From positions 1 through 58,558 of the forward strand of contig JAQVBD010000004.1 of NCBI GenBank assembly GCA_028690485.1: a stretch of 58,558 bases of DNA. The letters run 5' to 3'. Both the position numbers and the translations under genes were made by a program. The notes beneath the pieces were generated by a model that saw only the letters and a program-made list of their open reading frames with translations, searched no databases and was not told the origin of the DNA. The DNA comes from Endomicrobiaceae bacterium (GTDB lineage Bacteria; Elusimicrobiota; Endomicrobiia; Endomicrobiales; Endomicrobiaceae). Numbering within the stretch: position 1 is the stretch's first letter; the number at the start of each line of letters is the position of its first letter. Shown here piece by piece: positions 25,613 through 35,368 of this stretch.

Positions 25613-25917
25613 TGACATTAGAAATGATTGTTGGTATTATTTTGATTGCGATAAATGTTCCATTAGGTTGGTTTGGAATGTTATGGTTAGGATATTACGG
25701 TAAAAAAACCGGCAAGAAGATATATTATATTTTATCAATAACGGTTTACGTTTTTTCATGGCTTTTATTAGCAGCAGGTTTTTATTTGTGCGGTAAGGAT
25801 TATGCAAGTTTTATTATTGATAAATATATTAAAACTTATATGTATCCGGTAGTAATCTTATCTCTAGTTGCTTTTATTTTAATATTTCTTATAAAAAAAA
25901 GAAGGAATAAGAAATAA
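25612..25917 (+). CDS. Small three-helix membrane protein
   Basis: A 101-residue protein of unknown family with three hydrophobic segments (about 4-27, 38-61 and 76-93) and a basic tail (KKRRNKK), which by the positive-inside rule would be cytoplasmic. Its start overlaps the stop of the CpXC gene, which suggests the two products work together. Confidence 0.65.
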   Translation: MTLEMIVGIILIAINVPLGWFGMLWLGYYGKKTGKKIYYILSITVYVFSWLLLAAGFYLCGKDYASFIIDKYIKTYMYPVVILSLVAFILIFLIKKRRNKK

Positions 25918-25968
25918 AAAGCATTTTAAAATTGATATTTTGTTTTTATTAAAAATGATTGATTTTTA

Positions 25969-25997
25969 TTGACAAAATTCAAAATTTCTTATATACT
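25969..25997 (+). promoter_or_regulatory. Promoter of the TolC-adaptor-RND operon
   Basis: TTGACA (25969-25974), 17-bp spacer, TATACT (25992-25997): a near-perfect housekeeping promoter about 36 bp before the first gene of the four-gene pump operon. Confidence 0.8.
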
Positions 25998-26033
25998 TTC
26001 TTTATTATATTTCACGCTTAACAAGGATTGTTT

Positions 26034-27446
26034 GTGAAGATAAAGTACATATCATTTTTTACGCTAGTATGTGTTTTTTTTGTATCTACTGCATGTTTTG
26101 CTATGGATGAATTTCTTGATGAATGTTTAAAACTTGCTCAGGCTAGAGATATGAAAATAACTGTAGCAGCAGAGCAAATAGAACTTGCACAGATAAGAGT
26201 TACAAATGCTCTTCGTTCTTTTTTTCCTCAAATAACTTTACAAAGACAATCTTCAAAAGGTAAAACTGCTTTGGCAGATGATTTGGGTTTTAGTAAAGAA
26301 GAGTATAATTCTGAGCAAATAGGAGTAAGAGCGGTTCAGGGAATATACGAAGGCGGAGGTACAAAAGCCACATTAACATACAATCAATTAATGATGGATG
26401 CTTCCAAACTTAATTATACTAAGGCAAAAGAAGAATTGTATGCCAAAGTTAAATTAGCATATTATGAATATCTTACATTAAAAGTTGAATACCTTGCATT
26501 AAGCAAAGCTTTCGAAAAAGTTGAAACTTTATTTAATAAAACGAGAGTTGAGTATAAAGCAAAAGCAATATCTGAACTTGATTTAGCTGAATCTGAAAAT
26601 TTTAGAGATAAAGTTGCAAATCTTTTGAATTCTTCAAGGATAAATCTTGAATTTTCAACTAAAAAATTAATAGAAGCTGTAGGTGTAAATACTCTGGAAG
26701 AAATTCCGGCTACTGTTTCTGATGAATTGCCAACTGATGTACCGGAAATGTCATTTACATTACAAGATTGTATCAGCTTTATTCAAACAAATAATTTAGA
26801 TGTACAGATTGCAAAAATGCAAATGGAGATGTCAGATTCAAAAATAAAAATAAATAGAGCGAAAGTTCATCCTAAACTTTACTTAGACGGCTTCTATGGG
26901 AAAAGCGGAGAAGCATTTGTTACAGAACCGTTAGAACTTACTACCTCTTGGAGCGTTGCAGCAAAAATGTCTTGGAGTTTATGGGGAAATTCTCTAGCAG
27001 CATCTTATAGTACAGACAGAACAGACCCTACAGAGATAGTTGATGCAAGTAAAAGAGTTGAAACAACTACTATGGATATACAACTTTCAATTCTAGATGA
27101 TTTACAATATTTTATTGATGCAAAAGAAAGTAAGGTTTCTTTAAAACAAGTAAATGCTGAATTAATAGATCTTTTAAGAGATAGCAGATTATCTGTAGAA
27201 AAAGCATATAATGAATATCTGGTTTCATTAAATGAAGCAAAAACTCTTAGAAAAGAAATTGAATTAAAAGAAAGAAAGTTGGCTTTTATGAAGAGAAGAA
27301 ATGATTTATATGAAATTCAGACTGTAGACTTAATGGAAGAATCTTGGAATTATGCTGAAGCAATTTCATCATATGCAAGAGCATCTTATACAAATCATGC
27401 TTCTGTTGTTGAATTAGAAAAACTTACATTAATGACTTTAAGATAA
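26034..27446 (+). CDS. TolC-family outer membrane efflux protein of the RND pump
   Basis: A 470-residue outer-membrane factor with a signal peptide (cleavage near CFAMD) and long heptad-repeat helices; the two halves begin FLDECLKLAQARDMKITVAAEQIELA and FTLQDCISFIQTNNLDVQIAKMQM, the internal duplication of TolC proteins. I choose the GTG at 26034 as start: AAGGA is 6 bases before it, whereas the in-frame TTG at 26028 abuts that site. It leads the four-gene operon and should be the outer-membrane duct for the pumps behind it. Confidence 0.9.
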   Translation: MKIKYISFFTLVCVFFVSTACFAMDEFLDECLKLAQARDMKITVAAEQIELAQIRVTNALRSFFPQITLQRQSSKGKTALADDLGFSKEEYNSEQIGVRAVQGIYEGGGTKATLTYNQLMMDASKLNYTKAKEELYAKVKLAYYEYLTLKVEYLALSKAFEKVETLFNKTRVEYKAKAISELDLAESENFRDKVANLLNSSRINLEFSTKKLIEAVGVNTLEEIPATVSDELPTDVPEMSFTLQDCISFIQTNNLDVQIAKMQMEMSDSKIKINRAKVHPKLYLDGFYGKSGEAFVTEPLELTTSWSVAAKMSWSLWGNSLAASYSTDRTDPTEIVDASKRVETTTMDIQLSILDDLQYFIDAKESKVSLKQVNAELIDLLRDSRLSVEKAYNEYLVSLNEAKTLRKEIELKERKLAFMKRRNDLYEIQTVDLMEESWNYAEAISSYARASYTNHASVVELEKLTLMTLR

Positions 27447-27470
27447 ATACTATTTGAATTGGGGGGCACA

Positions 27471-28697
27471 TTGAATTTCAAGCATTTTTATTATAAATTT
27501 TTAGAAGGGTTGATTTACAAATATAATCAGATAGTTGCTAGGTATCCTAACTTTAAAAAACATCTCATTATTACACTTTTTTCAATACTTGCAGTTATTT
27601 TAGGTTTGATTATTTATTTTGTATATATTGCAAAGGAAAAGGTTGTTGAAGAAAAACAAGAAATAATAAGTGTCAAAGTAAAAAAAGCTGTAAGACAAGA
27701 TTATACTGATACTTATACTGTTATGGGAACAATAAAAGGTGCAGTAGAAAATGAAATGAGATTTGAGCTTGATGGACAGCTTGCTTCATATAACTATAAA
27801 GAAGGGTCAAAAATAAAACAAGGAGATGTTATTTGTTCTCTAGATCCTAAGGATGCATTAACAAAAGCAGATTATGCAAAGAGTAAATATAAAAGTGAAT
27901 TATCGGCTTACAATTCAGCAAGAGAAAGATATAAAGTTTACGAAGAATTATTTAATATGAAAGCTCTTTCAGAGAGTAAATTATATGAAGCAAAGTATGA
28001 AATTGAATCTTCACAATCAAAAGTAAAAGCATCATTGTCTGAAGTTGAATTATCGCAGTCAAATTTAGCTAAAACTAATCTGATAGCTCCTAGTGATGGT
28101 ATTCTTGCCGAAATAATAATCAAATCAGGAGATTATATAACTCCTCAAGATGTTGTTGCGAAATTTATTAGTGATAAAGGAACAAATTTTGAAGTTGATA
28201 TACCTGAAAAAGATGTTTATAAACTTTCTATAGGACAACAAGTTACAATTAATTGTGATTCATATCAGGGAAAAGATTTTCTTGGCAAATTGACAGAAAT
28301 TGCCCCTACAGTTAAAGAAAGAACAAGAACATCAATGATAAAAGTAAGTGTTGAAAATGAAGAAGGTCTTTTAAGATCAGGAATGTTTGGAAGGGGAGTT
28401 ATTTTATTAAAGGAATTAAAAAATGTTTTATTAGTTCCTTCTGATAGTATAGTTTCTCTGAATGATAATGCATTTCTAGTACCGGTTGTAACTCCTGATT
28501 ACAGAACACCAGGGGAGGGTATTATCATGATGAGACCTTGTCAATTAGGTGAAAAGTTGACGGATAAAACTGTTATAGAACAGGGCCTTCAAATAGGAGA
28601 GCTTGTTGTTACCGAAACACAGGGACAGCTTTCTGATGGTATGAAAGTTAAATTTTTAGAAGCTATAGAAGATAAAGTAGCAGAAACTCAAAAATAA
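27471..28697 (+). CDS. RND-pump periplasmic adaptor (HlyD/AcrA type)
   Basis: A 408-residue membrane-fusion protein. One membrane helix lies near residues 28-50. Lipoyl half 1 (MRFELDGQLASYNYKEGSKI) is followed by a complete alpha-hairpin of about 85 residues (TKADYAKSKYKSELSAYNSA through LSEVELSQSNLAKT), lipoyl half 2 (LIAPSDGILAEIIIKSGDYI), then beta-barrel and membrane-proximal domains. I prefer the TTG at 27471 as start because GGGGGG is 4 bases before it; an upstream TTG at 27459 overlaps that site. Unlike the MacA-like adaptor in this window it has a normal hairpin. Confidence 0.9.
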   Translation: MNFKHFYYKFLEGLIYKYNQIVARYPNFKKHLIITLFSILAVILGLIIYFVYIAKEKVVEEKQEIISVKVKKAVRQDYTDTYTVMGTIKGAVENEMRFELDGQLASYNYKEGSKIKQGDVICSLDPKDALTKADYAKSKYKSELSAYNSARERYKVYEELFNMKALSESKLYEAKYEIESSQSKVKASLSEVELSQSNLAKTNLIAPSDGILAEIIIKSGDYITPQDVVAKFISDKGTNFEVDIPEKDVYKLSIGQQVTINCDSYQGKDFLGKLTEIAPTVKERTRTSMIKVSVENEEGLLRSGMFGRGVILLKELKNVLLVPSDSIVSLNDNAFLVPVVTPDYRTPGEGIIMMRPCQLGEKLTDKTVIEQGLQIGELVVTETQGQLSDGMKVKFLEAIEDKVAETQK

Positions 28698-28752
28698 AAT
28701 ATATAAACATCCCATTAAGCTTATATTGTCATAATATAAGGAATATTTTGAT

Positions 28753-31700
28753 ATGATAGAATTCGGAATAAAAAAGCCAATAACAACGTTAATGATTGTT
28801 ATTGCTATGTTGATGTTTTCTGTTATAACCACATTTAGAATTCCAGTCGAATTAAATCCAAGTGGACAATCCGGGCTTGTCAGTGTTATTACAAGACTTA
28901 GAGGCGGCGTTGCCGCAAGTGAAGTTGAAAAATATGTTACCAGACCATTAGAAGAAGTTTTTTCTGAATTAAATGGTTTGAAAGAAATGATTTCATCATC
29001 TAAAGAATCTGAATCTAATATTATGATGACATTTCATCATAATGTAGATGTGGATTTTATAGTTATTGATATAAGAGAAAAACTTGCAATGGTAAAACAT
29101 CTGCTTCCAAAAGAAACAGAAAAACCAATTATTGCAAAATTTGAACAATCCGATAGCCCGATAATAATATTATCATTAAGTTCCAATGAAAAAAGTCCTG
29201 AACAACTCAGAGAAATTGCAGAAGATCAAATAAAAGAAAAAATACTCAGAGTTTCAGGAGTAGCAAATGTAGAGTTTGGCGGCGGACGGGAAAGAAAATT
29301 TCTAATAGAAATGGATAATGCAAAACTTTTAGGATATAAGCTGTCAATTCTTGAAGTTGTTCAGAAAATTAATTTGGCAAACTTATCAATATCTGCCGGT
29401 GAAATTAATCAATATAATCAAAATTTTGTAATTAGAGCTACAGGAGAATATAATAGTATTGCTGAAATAGAAAATACTGCTATTGCGATAACACCATCAG
29501 GTTCTATCGTGAGAATAGGAGATATTGCAACTATTAAAGATTCTTTTTATGAGGCTACATCTTTTGCGAGATTAAATGTTCAACCGGTTGTTTCTGTATA
29601 TATACAAAAAGAATCAAGTGCAAATACTATTAAAGTTGCTAATGAAGCCTTGAAAATAATTGAAAAATTAAAAACGACTGTAGATAAAGATATTGTTATT
29701 ACAGTTGTAAAGAATGATGCTGAGTTTATTACAAAAGCAATAAGCTCTTTAATTGAAGCATTAATTGTAGGCGGAATACTTTTAGCAAGCATACTTTTTC
29801 TTTTTATGAAAAATGTTAGAAGTGTTTTTATTGTTGCAACAACTATGCCGTTGAGTCTTTTCATGTCAATTTTACTGATGTATTTTACAAATCAGACATT
29901 TAATATTATGACTCTGAGTGGACTTGCTATGGGTATGGCAAATGTTATGGACAATTCTATTGTTGTAATAGAAAATATTTCGTTCCATCATCATAGAAAA
30001 ACATTTGCAACAAAAAAGGAACTAGTTGTACAAGGAACTAAAGAGTTATGGCAACCGATTTTCGCTTCAACTGTGACTACAATTATTGTGTTTTTGCCAT
30101 TGGTTTTTTTGGAGCCTGAAGTCAGACAAATGTATGTTCCGTTTGCTCTTACAATCACTTTTGCACTGGTTGCATCTTTAGTGTCTACAATGATTTTTAT
30201 TCCGCCACAAATTTATAAGTGGCAAAATAAATTCGAACTGGATTTTCAAAAATGGTATATGAAAGTAAGGAAATATTATGGAATGATTTTAAAATTCTGT
30301 TTTAAAAAACAAACTTGGGTATGGATAGCAACATTACTTATTTTCTTTCTGGCAATAAGAGTTTTAATGACAAGAGATTCTGAGTTTATGGATCCTGGCA
30401 GTGTTAATACTTTTCGTATAGGAATTCAATTTCCTCCTGCTACTAGGATAGAAGTATCTAATGAAGTAGTGAAAAAAATGGAAGTAGCTCTTGTCGGATA
30501 CAGAGATCAAGTGGAAAGAGTTTCTTCTAAGGTTGAAAAGTTACACACTTTTATTGAAGTAACCGTATATGATAAGGCAGAAGAATTCAAAGAAGAATTT
30601 AGAAAAAGATTCGGAGAATTTTCACCGGCATTTGTTTATTTTCAAGACTCTCAAAGTGCTGCATCAAAAGAAATCTATGTAGATTTTTATGGGCAAAATT
30701 ATGATACATTAAAACAACTTGCTTTTTCTGCATCAGGTAAATTGCAACAAATAAAGGGTTTGACAGATGTCAAAATCAGAATGAGAGAAGATGAACCGGA
30801 AGTTATTCTTACAGTTGATTATAACAGACTTGCTATTTTTGGTCTTACAACATATTATTTTAGTAACACATTACATTGTCAAATAAGGGGTTTGATTGCA
30901 ACACAATACAGAACAGAAGGTAAGCAGATAGAAACGATATGCAGATTATATCCTGATAGCATTAAAAATGTTGAAGAAATTCCATTTCTCGGTATAGTTA
31001 ATCCCAGACAGGATATTGTTTTTGTTGGTCAGGTAACAGATATGACCAGAGTTAAAGCAAATCAAGAAATTTGGCATAAAAACAAAAAAAGATTTATACA
31101 AATAAGTGCAAACAGGGCAAAAATAGGACTTACAACAGCTGCAGAAAAAATAAAAACTACTTTAAAAGGGGTTGCTTTTCCCCAAGATTATTCATTTAAT
31201 ATATCCGGAGATTATGAAAAGACAGTAAAAAATAAAAGTCAGTTTTTGGTAGCAATATTGCTGACAGTTATATTAATATTTTTTGTGTTGGCTTCTATAT
31301 TTGAATCATATTTACAGCCTGCTCTCATAATGTTTGCTTTGCCATTAAGTATCATAGGTGTATCTTTTTCTTTATGGGCATTTAAAAAGCCAATCAGTCT
31401 TGGTGTGTGGATTGGTATGATGATTTTGTTTGGTTCTATTGTTTACAGTTCGATTATTATTGTTGATAAAATAAACCTTAGAAGAGTTGGCAGAACAAAT
31501 TTATTACGAGTTATTTTTGAATCATGTAAAGAGAGATTAAGACCGGAACTTATAACTCTTCTGATGAAAACTTTAGGGCTTTTACCTATGGTGCTCAGCA
31601 GAGACGAGTCTGCATCTATGTGGAGATCATTAGGATTAACAGTTTTGTTTGGAACTATTTCAGGAACAATGTTAACAATGCTTATTATACCAACAGCTTA

Positions 31701-31827
31701 TTATGTGTTAGAAAAGCCTAAAAGTAGTTTATATAAATTTTTAAAAACTTTAAGAATTATTTTTTTATTTAGTTTATTAAATAAAATTTTCAATAAATTT
31801 AAAGTAAAAGAATATAATAATATATGA
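28753..31827 (+). CDS. RND efflux pump subunit 1
   Basis: A 1024-residue inner-membrane transporter of the AcrB/HAE family: a membrane helix at the N-terminus (KKPITTLMIVIAML), two large periplasmic loops and twelve helices in two halves. The TM4 proton-relay aspartate is present (Asp400 in V-M-D-N, AcrB Asp407), with Asn401 in place of the second Asp, as in many pumps. In TM10 the AcrB Lys940-Asn941 pair aligns with Tyr898-Ser899, so this half of the relay looks lost. The next gene encodes a second RND protein, 10 bp away. Confidence 0.92.
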   Translation: MIEFGIKKPITTLMIVIAMLMFSVITTFRIPVELNPSGQSGLVSVITRLRGGVAASEVEKYVTRPLEEVFSELNGLKEMISSSKESESNIMMTFHHNVDVDFIVIDIREKLAMVKHLLPKETEKPIIAKFEQSDSPIIILSLSSNEKSPEQLREIAEDQIKEKILRVSGVANVEFGGGRERKFLIEMDNAKLLGYKLSILEVVQKINLANLSISAGEINQYNQNFVIRATGEYNSIAEIENTAIAITPSGSIVRIGDIATIKDSFYEATSFARLNVQPVVSVYIQKESSANTIKVANEALKIIEKLKTTVDKDIVITVVKNDAEFITKAISSLIEALIVGGILLASILFLFMKNVRSVFIVATTMPLSLFMSILLMYFTNQTFNIMTLSGLAMGMANVMDNSIVVIENISFHHHRKTFATKKELVVQGTKELWQPIFASTVTTIIVFLPLVFLEPEVRQMYVPFALTITFALVASLVSTMIFIPPQIYKWQNKFELDFQKWYMKVRKYYGMILKFCFKKQTWVWIATLLIFFLAIRVLMTRDSEFMDPGSVNTFRIGIQFPPATRIEVSNEVVKKMEVALVGYRDQVERVSSKVEKLHTFIEVTVYDKAEEFKEEFRKRFGEFSPAFVYFQDSQSAASKEIYVDFYGQNYDTLKQLAFSASGKLQQIKGLTDVKIRMREDEPEVILTVDYNRLAIFGLTTYYFSNTLHCQIRGLIATQYRTEGKQIETICRLYPDSIKNVEEIPFLGIVNPRQDIVFVGQVTDMTRVKANQEIWHKNKKRFIQISANRAKIGLTTAAEKIKTTLKGVAFPQDYSFNISGDYEKTVKNKSQFLVAILLTVILIFFVLASIFESYLQPALIMFALPLSIIGVSFSLWAFKKPISLGVWIGMMILFGSIVYSSIIIVDKINLRRVGRTNLLRVIFESCKERLRPELITLLMKTLGLLPMVLSRDESASMWRSLGLTVLFGTISGTMLTMLIIPTAYYVLEKPKSSLYKFLKTLRIIFLFSLLNKIFNKFKVKEYNNI

Positions 31828-31837
31828 GAGAAAAAAT

Positions 31838-34800
31838 ATGAGTTTATTAAGACTTCCGGTAGATAGACCAGTTACGACTATAATGATATTTCTTGCAATA
31901 ATATTGATGGGTTTTATTTCGTGGACAAGAATTCCACAAGAACTATTCCCTTCAATGGAGTATCCCCAAATAACAATTGTTACAAAATATGAAGGGGCAG
32001 GTCCGGAAGAAGCAGAAAAATTAATCAGCAAAATTATAGAAGAAACAGCCGGTACAGTAAAAAGAATAAAAAGGGTTTCATCTATTTCTAAAGAAGGTGT
32101 ATCTATTGTTTCCTGCGAATTCATTTGGGGAACTAATATGGATTTTGCCTCAATGGATATCAGAGAAAAAATAGATTTAGTGAAAGAATCTTTGCCAAAA
32201 GATTCACTAGATCCAATAGTTTTAAAATATAATCCTATGCAGGTAGAAGCTATGATTTTATCTGCCAATTATAAAGATGGAGAATCGTCTTTGCTTAAAA
32301 TGGCAGAATTGAGAACATTCGTCAAAAAAAATATTAAAGATGAATTAGAAAGATTAGAAGGTGTTGCGAAAGTTGCCATCAGAGGTGGAGAACAAAAAGA
32401 AATTTTAGTTGAAATTGATAAAGGCAGACTGCTTGCAAACCAAGTATCAATCACAGATGTTATAACATCATTACAGACTGCAAATATTACTTATCCGGCA
32501 GGAACTATCAAAGAAGAAAAACATGAATATATTGTTAAAACTGTTGGCGAGTTTCAGAGTTTAGAAGATATAGCATCTCTTTCATTTGGCAAACAAACCC
32601 AGCAACAACAAAGGCAAAGTTATAGAAAAGATAGGACATATCAAGGCGATACCGGCGATAAAATTGTTTATATGCGGGATGTTGCAGATGTTAAGGAATC
32701 ATTAAAAGACAGAAAAGGTTTTTCTAGATATAATTCCAGAGAAAATGTTTCTATCAGTATATATCCGCAGTCAGGTGCAAATTTGATTAATATGTCAAAA
32801 TTAGTTAAAGAGAAGTTAAAAGATTTAAATGATAAAATTCCAAAAGATATTGAAATTGAAATAACTTACGACCAATCAATTTTTATTAAAAAATCATTAA
32901 ATAATATTTATACATCGGGAATTCAGGGTGCTTTGTTATCTTTGATATTGCTATATTTCTTTATGAAAAGTTTTGTCGGTTCAACAATTATCAATACTGC
33001 TATACCTATCAGTTTATGTGTTACACTCAGTATTATGTATTTTCAAGGTATAACAATCAATTCAATGTCGTTAGGCGGTCTTACAATTGGTATAGGTATG
33101 GTTGTGGATAATGGAAATATGGTTCTTGAAAATATTTTAATGTCTGTACATAAAAATAAACATTTACCGAGAAAAGAAGCTATATATCAAGCATCTTCGA
33201 GCTTGCTTCCACCTATTTTGAGTTCTACACTTACAACTGTTGCTATTTTTATACCATTTATTTTTGTTGCCGGTATGATAGGACAATTATTCAAACAACT
33301 TGCATTAACAATAACTTATTCTATGCTTGCATCTATTTTTGCTGCTATGTTTCTTATACCAAGGCTTGCTTTACAAGCAAATATTTCGAAAATTTCAGTT
33401 ACAGCAGGTATGAAAACCATAGATACATATTTTACTCCGTTATTAAAAAATGTATTAAATTTTAAAGTCAGCAAAATATTCTTCTTTACTTTGATATATG
33501 CTGTTTTAGGTTTAGCTACTGTATTTTTGATGCCTAAAGAATTTATGCCAAAAACAGATGAAAGAAGATTTGTTCTAAGTGTATCTCTTCATCCTGATAC
33601 TCCTCTTGAGATAACCAATGGGGTTATTAAAAGAATAGAAAAAGCCATATCAAAATATGATGAGGTTACAGATATATCAACAAGTGTAGGTTCTACAGGA
33701 GAGGATGTCGGATCCGGATCAATAGAAACACTAGGTGTTTATCAAGCAAGAATTATTACAAATCTTACACCAAAAGGCAGATCTACAGATGAAATTGTCA
33801 CTGAATTGAGTGATGAAATAAAAAAATGGAATGTAAAAGATCTTGAGGCTGAATTTGCAACTCAGCAAGGTCTTTTTGGTTCCGGAATTGGTTCATCTTC
33901 AGGTGTAGCAGTAGAATTAAAGGGGAAAGATTTACAAAAACTTAGAGAATATGCAAATAAGTTGAAATCACATATGGAATCGATGCCACAATTTTATGGA
34001 ATTAAAATTGACCCATCTGATGAAATACCGGAGTTAAGATTAACTATAGACAGAGAAAGGTCATCATTGTTTGGACTTTCAACCCAAGATATTGCTGCTA
34101 TGACACTTGCAGGTATTAAAGGTTTTGTTGCAACAAAATTAAAATTACCTGACGATGAAATGGATATAAGAGTAAGAATGAAACCTGATGACAGAGATAC
34201 TCTTGATAAAGTTATGGAAATGACAGCTTATTCATCTTGGGGAATGACAATACAATTAAAACAAATAGCCCAAGCAAGTTTTGTTAAAACTCTTCCTGCA
34301 ATTAAGAGAGTTGAAGGAGAAAGAACATATTTAGTTACTGCAAATGTTAAAGGTAACTTTACAAAAGCTGTTGGTGAATTACAAATATTATTAGATGATA
34401 TGTATAATAATGATGAGGTTTCTACTATTGTTACCGGAGAGATGTTAGCGATGAAAGAAGCTTTATCACAGGTATCTTTTGCAATGATTTTAGGTATTAT
34501 AATTATTTTTATGATTCTTGCATCAGAATTCGAATCTTTATTACAGCCGATAATAGTTATGACGGCAGTTCCTCTTGGAATTATAGGAGCATTAGTAACA
34601 TTATTTATAACAGGACAATCTATTAATTCAATATCAATGTTAGGTATCATAATGTTAGTAGGAAATGTTGTTAATATTTCTATTTTGTTAGTTGATAGAT
34701 ATAATATGCATTATTCCAAAGATCCTGATCAATATAGAGATATAGTATCTTTAAAACAAATGGTGGTATCAACAACAGTTGACCATATCAGACCTATTGC

Positions 34801-34999
34801 AATGACAACTTTGACAACTATTGTTGGACTTGTTCCTCTTGCTCTTGGACTTGGAGAAGGAGCAACAACTAACCAGCCAATGGCAATAGCAGTTGTAGGT
34901 GGTTTATCATTTGCATTAGCATTAGCATTATTGTTTGTACCTTTCGTATATCTTTTTTCAAAAGGGATGAGAAACAAAACAGAAGATGAAATAATTTAA
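31838..34999 (+). CDS. RND efflux pump subunit 2
   Basis: A 1053-residue RND transporter with the full two-fold architecture. TM4 has Asp424-Asn425 (V-V-D-N-G-N) and TM10 has Asn946 in V-V-N-I-S at the AcrB Lys940 position, a common variant. A Gln-rich insert (near residues 255-280, TQQQQRQ) sits in the first periplasmic loop. Two adjacent RND genes served by one adaptor and one TolC recall MdtABC, where two unlike subunits form a mixed trimer; that this pair does so is inference. It ends at a strong terminator. Substrates are unknown. Confidence 0.92.
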   Translation: MSLLRLPVDRPVTTIMIFLAIILMGFISWTRIPQELFPSMEYPQITIVTKYEGAGPEEAEKLISKIIEETAGTVKRIKRVSSISKEGVSIVSCEFIWGTNMDFASMDIREKIDLVKESLPKDSLDPIVLKYNPMQVEAMILSANYKDGESSLLKMAELRTFVKKNIKDELERLEGVAKVAIRGGEQKEILVEIDKGRLLANQVSITDVITSLQTANITYPAGTIKEEKHEYIVKTVGEFQSLEDIASLSFGKQTQQQQRQSYRKDRTYQGDTGDKIVYMRDVADVKESLKDRKGFSRYNSRENVSISIYPQSGANLINMSKLVKEKLKDLNDKIPKDIEIEITYDQSIFIKKSLNNIYTSGIQGALLSLILLYFFMKSFVGSTIINTAIPISLCVTLSIMYFQGITINSMSLGGLTIGIGMVVDNGNMVLENILMSVHKNKHLPRKEAIYQASSSLLPPILSSTLTTVAIFIPFIFVAGMIGQLFKQLALTITYSMLASIFAAMFLIPRLALQANISKISVTAGMKTIDTYFTPLLKNVLNFKVSKIFFFTLIYAVLGLATVFLMPKEFMPKTDERRFVLSVSLHPDTPLEITNGVIKRIEKAISKYDEVTDISTSVGSTGEDVGSGSIETLGVYQARIITNLTPKGRSTDEIVTELSDEIKKWNVKDLEAEFATQQGLFGSGIGSSSGVAVELKGKDLQKLREYANKLKSHMESMPQFYGIKIDPSDEIPELRLTIDRERSSLFGLSTQDIAAMTLAGIKGFVATKLKLPDDEMDIRVRMKPDDRDTLDKVMEMTAYSSWGMTIQLKQIAQASFVKTLPAIKRVEGERTYLVTANVKGNFTKAVGELQILLDDMYNNDEVSTIVTGEMLAMKEALSQVSFAMILGIIIIFMILASEFESLLQPIIVMTAVPLGIIGALVTLFITGQSINSISMLGIIMLVGNVVNISILLVDRYNMHYSKDPDQYRDIVSLKQMVVSTTVDHIRPIAMTTLTTIVGLVPLALGLGEGATTNQPMAIAVVGGLSFALALALLFVPFVYLFSKGMRNKTEDEII

Positions 35000-35010
35000 T
35001 TATGAAAGTA

Positions 35011-35047
35011 AAAAAAAGCCTCTCATTTTATGAGAGGCTTTTTTTAT
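35011..35047. terminator. Bidirectional intrinsic terminator
   Basis: AGCCTCTCA, a short T/A loop and TGAGAGGCT form a strong stem flanked by A-runs on the left and T-runs on the right. It lies between the convergent RND gene and the Lys-rich gene and can terminate both. Confidence 0.92.
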
Positions 35048-35058
35048 AATCTTGAAGT

Positions 35059-35229
35059 TTATTTTTTCTTAGCAGTCTTTTTAGCAACAACTTTCTTCAC
35101 GACTTTCTTAACTGCTTTTTTAATGACAGCTTTTTTTACAACTTTTTTAGCAACAGCTTTTTTTACAACTTTCTTGACAGCTTTCTTTACGACTTTTTTC
35201 GCTGGCTTTGCTTTGCATCCACAAGGCAT
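35059..35229 (-). CDS. Lys-rich histone H1-like small protein
   Basis: A 56-residue protein too short for usual gene lists. After MPCGCKAKPA it consists almost entirely of K-K-[AV]-V units (about ten) ending TAKKK: roughly half Lys, the rest Val and Ala. Such sequences resemble the C-terminal tails of histone H1-like proteins (Hc2, AlgP), which bind DNA non-specifically and compact it; a nucleoid or RNA-binding role is likely. The N-terminal C-G-C could bind metal or form disulphides. The ribosome site GGAG is 7 bases before the ATG, two hairpins lie in the leader and a terminator follows. The plus-strand frame across it is a shadow. Confidence 0.75.
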   Translation of the reverse strand: MPCGCKAKPAKKVVKKAVKKVVKKAVAKKVVKKAVIKKAVKKVVKKVVAKKTAKKK

Positions 35230-35243
35230 GTGTACGCTCCTTT

Positions 35244-35291
35244 TGTCTCATAAGAGACATTTTTTTAAAGCAACTCCGTTATAATTCGGAG
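35244..35291 (-). promoter_or_regulatory. Two hairpins in the leader of the Lys-rich gene
   Basis: Reading the minus strand, CTCCG/CGGAG (35274-35278 with 35287-35291) is followed by TGTCTC/GAGACA (35244-35249 with 35254-35259, 4-base loop). The second ends 3 bases before the AAGGAG ribosome site. They could control translation or mRNA stability. Read on the plus strand the second is followed by a T-run and could back up the pump operon's terminator. Confidence 0.45.
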
Positions 35292-35368
35292 AAGAAAATT
35301 TCAAATATCACATATATATAATAAATCAATTTTCAATAAAATGCAAGTAATTTTTTATTTTCACAGTG

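Noticed and set aside
35030-35284. An 84-residue Phe/Thr-rich plus-strand frame.
   Set aside because: It is the antisense of the Lys-rich gene (AAA/AAG runs read as TTT/CTT), overlaps a terminator and has no convincing ribosome site.
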